Source: Clostridium sp. CAG:1193 (lineage in GTDB: Bacteria > Bacillota_I > Bacilli_A > RF39 > UBA660). From it: a stretch of DNA of 6,938 nt. The position numbers and the translations under genes were made by a program. The stretch covers positions 1-6,938 of the forward strand of contig HF990792.1 in NCBI GenBank assembly GCA_000436255.1. The letters run 5' to 3'. Positions 6,091 to 6,938 of the stretch are shown here, one piece after another. The notes beneath the pieces were generated by a model. That model saw only the letters and a list, made by a program, of their open reading frames with translations. It did no database searches and was not told the origin of the DNA. Positions within the stretch are counted from its first letter, which is position 1; each line of letters opens with the position of its first letter.

Positions 6091-6117
6091 ATTTATTATA
6101 CGCACTACAATTTAGTA
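6085..6117 (+). promoter_or_regulatory. 9-bp leader hairpin containing the mini-ORF stop codon
   Basis: TACTAAATT (6085-6093) is the perfect reverse complement of AATTTAGTA (6109-6117), with a 15-base loop. The stem extends by two G-T pairs (6083-6084 with 6118-6119). Its left arm includes the last sense codon and the TAA of the mini-ORF. The sequence after it (GGATTTAGG) has no T-run, so it is not a terminator by itself. Confidence 0.45.
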
Positions 6118-6228
6118 GGATTTAGGTAAAAAATAATGGAAGCTCTGGATAAAATAAAATATTTTAAGCACATTTTCAAGAAAATGCTAAAAAATTAATG
6201 TGTAGAGTTTATTAAAAATCACAAATAA

Positions 6229-6260
6229 AATTTGAAAGGAGTTAAACTATGATTCAAATT
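6229..6260 (+). promoter_or_regulatory. 8-bp inverted repeat bracketing the acetyltransferase ribosome-binding site and ATG
   Basis: AATTTGAA (6229-6236) and TTCAAATT (6253-6260) are perfect reverse complements. The 16-base loop holds most of the Shine-Dalgarno site (AAAGGAG, 6235-6241) and the ATG (6249-6251). The first two bases of the Shine-Dalgarno site are in the stem. The fold has few G-C pairs, so it would be marginally stable and could respond to temperature or to a bound factor. Confidence 0.4.
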
Positions 6261-6665
6261 AAAGAGAACATAAATGATGTGACCGAGTTTAATTTGTTAT
6301 ATGACTCAGTTGGCTGGGGAGCATACGATAAGAAAATAACACAAAAAGCAATGAGAAATACTTATTATTCAGTAAGTATATATGATGATAAAAAAATAAT
6401 TGGGTATGGTAGACTTATTGGTGATGGCATTTGTTTTATGTATATTCAAGATGTAATGGTTATACCAGAATATCAAAACAGAAAAATTGGGACACTAATT
6501 ATGGAAAAGTTAATTTCAAAAATAAAAGAAATAGAAAAGTGCAATCCAGATATGAGAACTTATTTAGGTGCTTCAAAAGGAAAAGAAAAATTTTATGAAA
6601 GGTTTGGATTTATAACAAGGATTGATGCCGGATTAGGTTCGGGAATGATTTTAAAAAATAAATAA
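6249..6665 (+). CDS. GNAT family N-acetyltransferase
   Basis: The 138-residue enzyme transfers an acetyl group from acetyl-CoA to an amine; its substrate cannot be told from sequence. The fold is easy to follow: an N-terminal region (FNLLYDSVGWGAYD, 14-27), beta strands 40-57 (YSVSIYDD, KIIGYGRLIGDG), the acetyl-CoA motif A (IQDVMVIPEYQNRKIGTLIM, 66-85) with the pyrophosphate loop Q76-N-R-K-I-G81, and motif B (YLGASKGKEKFYERFGF, 105-121) with Y116 in the usual position of the catalytic tyrosine. The loop differs from the consensus QxxGxG because the first glycine is replaced by K79. Length fits small stand-alone GNATs. AAAGGAG at 6235-6241, 7 bases before the ATG, fixes the start. The gene stands alone, with its own strong promoter, a long leader and an inverted repeat at the start. 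This control pattern would suit a stress or drug-inducible enzyme, but that is inference. Confidence 0.9.
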   Translation: MIQIKENINDVTEFNLLYDSVGWGAYDKKITQKAMRNTYYSVSIYDDKKIIGYGRLIGDGICFMYIQDVMVIPEYQNRKIGTLIMEKLISKIKEIEKCNPDMRTYLGASKGKEKFYERFGFITRIDAGLGSGMILKNK

Positions 6666-6693
6666 TCATATTTTATTAACTTTTATTGATTAT
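6662..6693 (+). repeat. 7-bp inverted repeat after the acetyltransferase gene
   Basis: ATAATCA (6662-6668), which includes the gene's stop codon, is the reverse complement of TGATTAT (6687-6693), with an 18-base A/T loop. No T-run follows, so a terminator is not supported. It may slow RNA decay or be chance. Confidence 0.3.
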
Positions 6694-6715
6694 AGCAGTA
6701 AGATGATGGTATAGA
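6686..6715 (+). promoter_or_regulatory. possible promoter for the 29-residue ORF
   Basis: TTGATT (6686-6691) is 18 bases before TATAGA (6710-6715). Both boxes are imperfect. The transcript would start about 85 bases before the small ORF and would include the hairpin at 6714-6739. Confidence 0.25.
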
Positions 6716-6739
6716 TGTCTGAAAAGGACTTTAGACAAT
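6714..6739 (+). repeat. short hairpin in the spacer before the 29-residue ORF
   Basis: TGTCT (6716-6720) and AAA (6722-6724) pair with TTT (6730-6732) and AGACA (6733-6737), leaving G6721 bulged and AGGAC (6725-6729) as loop. GAT/ATC can extend the base. It is among the more stable small stems in the window, but no T-run follows. If transcribed it would lie in the leader of the small ORF. Confidence 0.4.
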
Positions 6740-6807
6740 CATAAATATAAAAGATGGAATTATTAATATTTAACTATAAATTGATATAAAAAGAAGGCAA
6801 TAACATT

Positions 6808-6897
6808 ATGAATATGTATCAAAAAAGAGAAATGAGAAAAAATAAAAAAATGAACGCGGATACAAAAAGTTTACCATCAGAGAGTATAAATTGGTAA
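6808..6897 (+). CDS. 29-residue small basic protein
   Basis: This ORF encodes a 29-residue peptide: a lysine/arginine-rich first half (MYQKREMRKNKK, 3-14) and a more polar tail ending SLPSESINW. AAGAAGG (6791-6797) lies 10 bases before the first ATG, a usable though long spacing. The basic half looks helical and could bind RNA or the membrane surface; the peptide has no hydrophobic segment. I do not recognise the family. In favour of a real gene are the ribosome-binding site, the unusually high charge, and the presence of codons with G/C (gcg, gag, tgg) in an otherwise AT-rich stretch. Against it is the short length. An alternative is that it is the conserved start of a longer protein cut by the TAA at 6895-6897. 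Confidence 0.45.
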   Translation: MNMYQKREMRKNKKMNADTKSLPSESINW

Positions 6898-6938
6898 AGT
6901 ACGACTTATATAAACTCTCTTTAAAACTCTTATTTTAT
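6879..6938 (+). terminator. possible terminator at the right edge
   Basis: AGAGAGT (6879-6885) is the perfect reverse complement of ACTCTCT (6914-6920). The loop of 28 bases contains the small ORF's stop codon and can form a second small stem (ATAA with TTAT). The sequence after it is T-rich (TTTAAAACTCTTATTTTAT) but interrupted, and the window ends here, so efficiency cannot be judged. Confidence 0.35.

Larger units (their letters stand above)
5886..6248 (+). other. 363-base gap forming the promoter and leader of the acetyltransferase gene
   Basis: No gene of normal size fits here on either strand. In order, the gap holds an imperfect inverted repeat (5963-6023), a strong promoter (6013-6040), an 8-codon mini-ORF (6064-6090), a 9-bp hairpin (6085-6117) and a 20-codon ORF (6136-6198: MEALDKIKYFKHIFKKMLKN) with only a weak AGG 9 bases upstream. 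Inside that ORF is a 7-bp hairpin (6171-6177 with 6180-6186). A five-codon ORF MCRVY (6198-6215) overlaps the end of the 20-codon ORF through TAATG. The later ORFs lack good ribosome-binding sites and may mean nothing. I see no known riboswitch or T-box signature. Confidence 0.6.

Noticed and set aside
6064..6248. One continuous decayed gene, because the mini-ORF, the 20-codon ORF and later segments share one frame separated only by TAA codons
   Set aside because: At this base composition about five stops per 60 codons are expected by chance, and four are seen, so there is no excess of open frame. The leader reading is preferred.
5886..6248. T-box, SAM or purine riboswitch before the acetyltransferase
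   Set aside because: None of their conserved core sequences, such as the T-box GGTGG motif, is visible, and there is no terminator stem with a T-run.
1..6938. Mobile element, CRISPR array, phage or toxin-antitoxin locus
   Set aside because: There is no transposase or integrase gene, no regularly spaced repeat, no target-site duplication and no recognisable toxin-antitoxin pair. The Xre gene has a membrane helix and no small toxin beside it.

Overview
The window comes from a very AT-rich genome with Clostridium-like character. Purine-rich Shine-Dalgarno sites (AGGAG, AAGGAG) sit 4-7 bases before ATG starts, the protein-coding DNA strongly prefers A/T-ending codons, and the protein families (a Tag glycosylase, a metallophosphoesterase, a membrane-anchored Xre regulator, a Clostridial-type cardiolipin synthase, a GNAT enzyme) are typical of Firmicutes. 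This placement is an inference from composition and family resemblance. All genes are on the + strand. I see no tRNA, rRNA, CRISPR array, insertion sequence or phage gene.

Left part (1-2331): a short stretch that reads like the decayed tail of a membrane protein is followed by one long gene. That gene joins a complete 3-methyladenine DNA glycosylase I (Tag) to a complete calcineurin-like metallophosphoesterase with almost no linker. Next is a membrane-tethered Xre-type regulator with an extracytoplasmic C-terminal domain.

Middle (2334-4475): an extended -10 promoter, framed by a perfect 8-bp inverted repeat whose right arm enters the start codon, drives a two-gene unit. It encodes a small, degenerate CYTH-like protein and, 11 bases later, a cardiolipin synthase with both HKD motifs intact. 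The cardiolipin synthase makes the membrane lipid cardiolipin; the role of the CYTH-like partner is unknown.

Third part (4476-5885): a separate promoter precedes a DUF4272 protein and an unrecognised 159-residue cytosolic protein, closed by an intrinsic terminator.

Right part (5886-6938): a strong promoter lies about 210 bases before a GNAT acetyltransferase. Its long leader holds an 8-codon mini-ORF whose stop codon lies in a 9-bp hairpin, and a second inverted repeat brackets the Shine-Dalgarno site and ATG of the acetyltransferase gene. This is the best candidate in the window for undescribed regulation. The window ends with a 29-codon small ORF and a possible terminator.

The points most worth checking are the Tag-phosphoesterase fusion, the acetyltransferase leader, and the start-codon inverted repeats at the CYTH-like and acetyltransferase genes.
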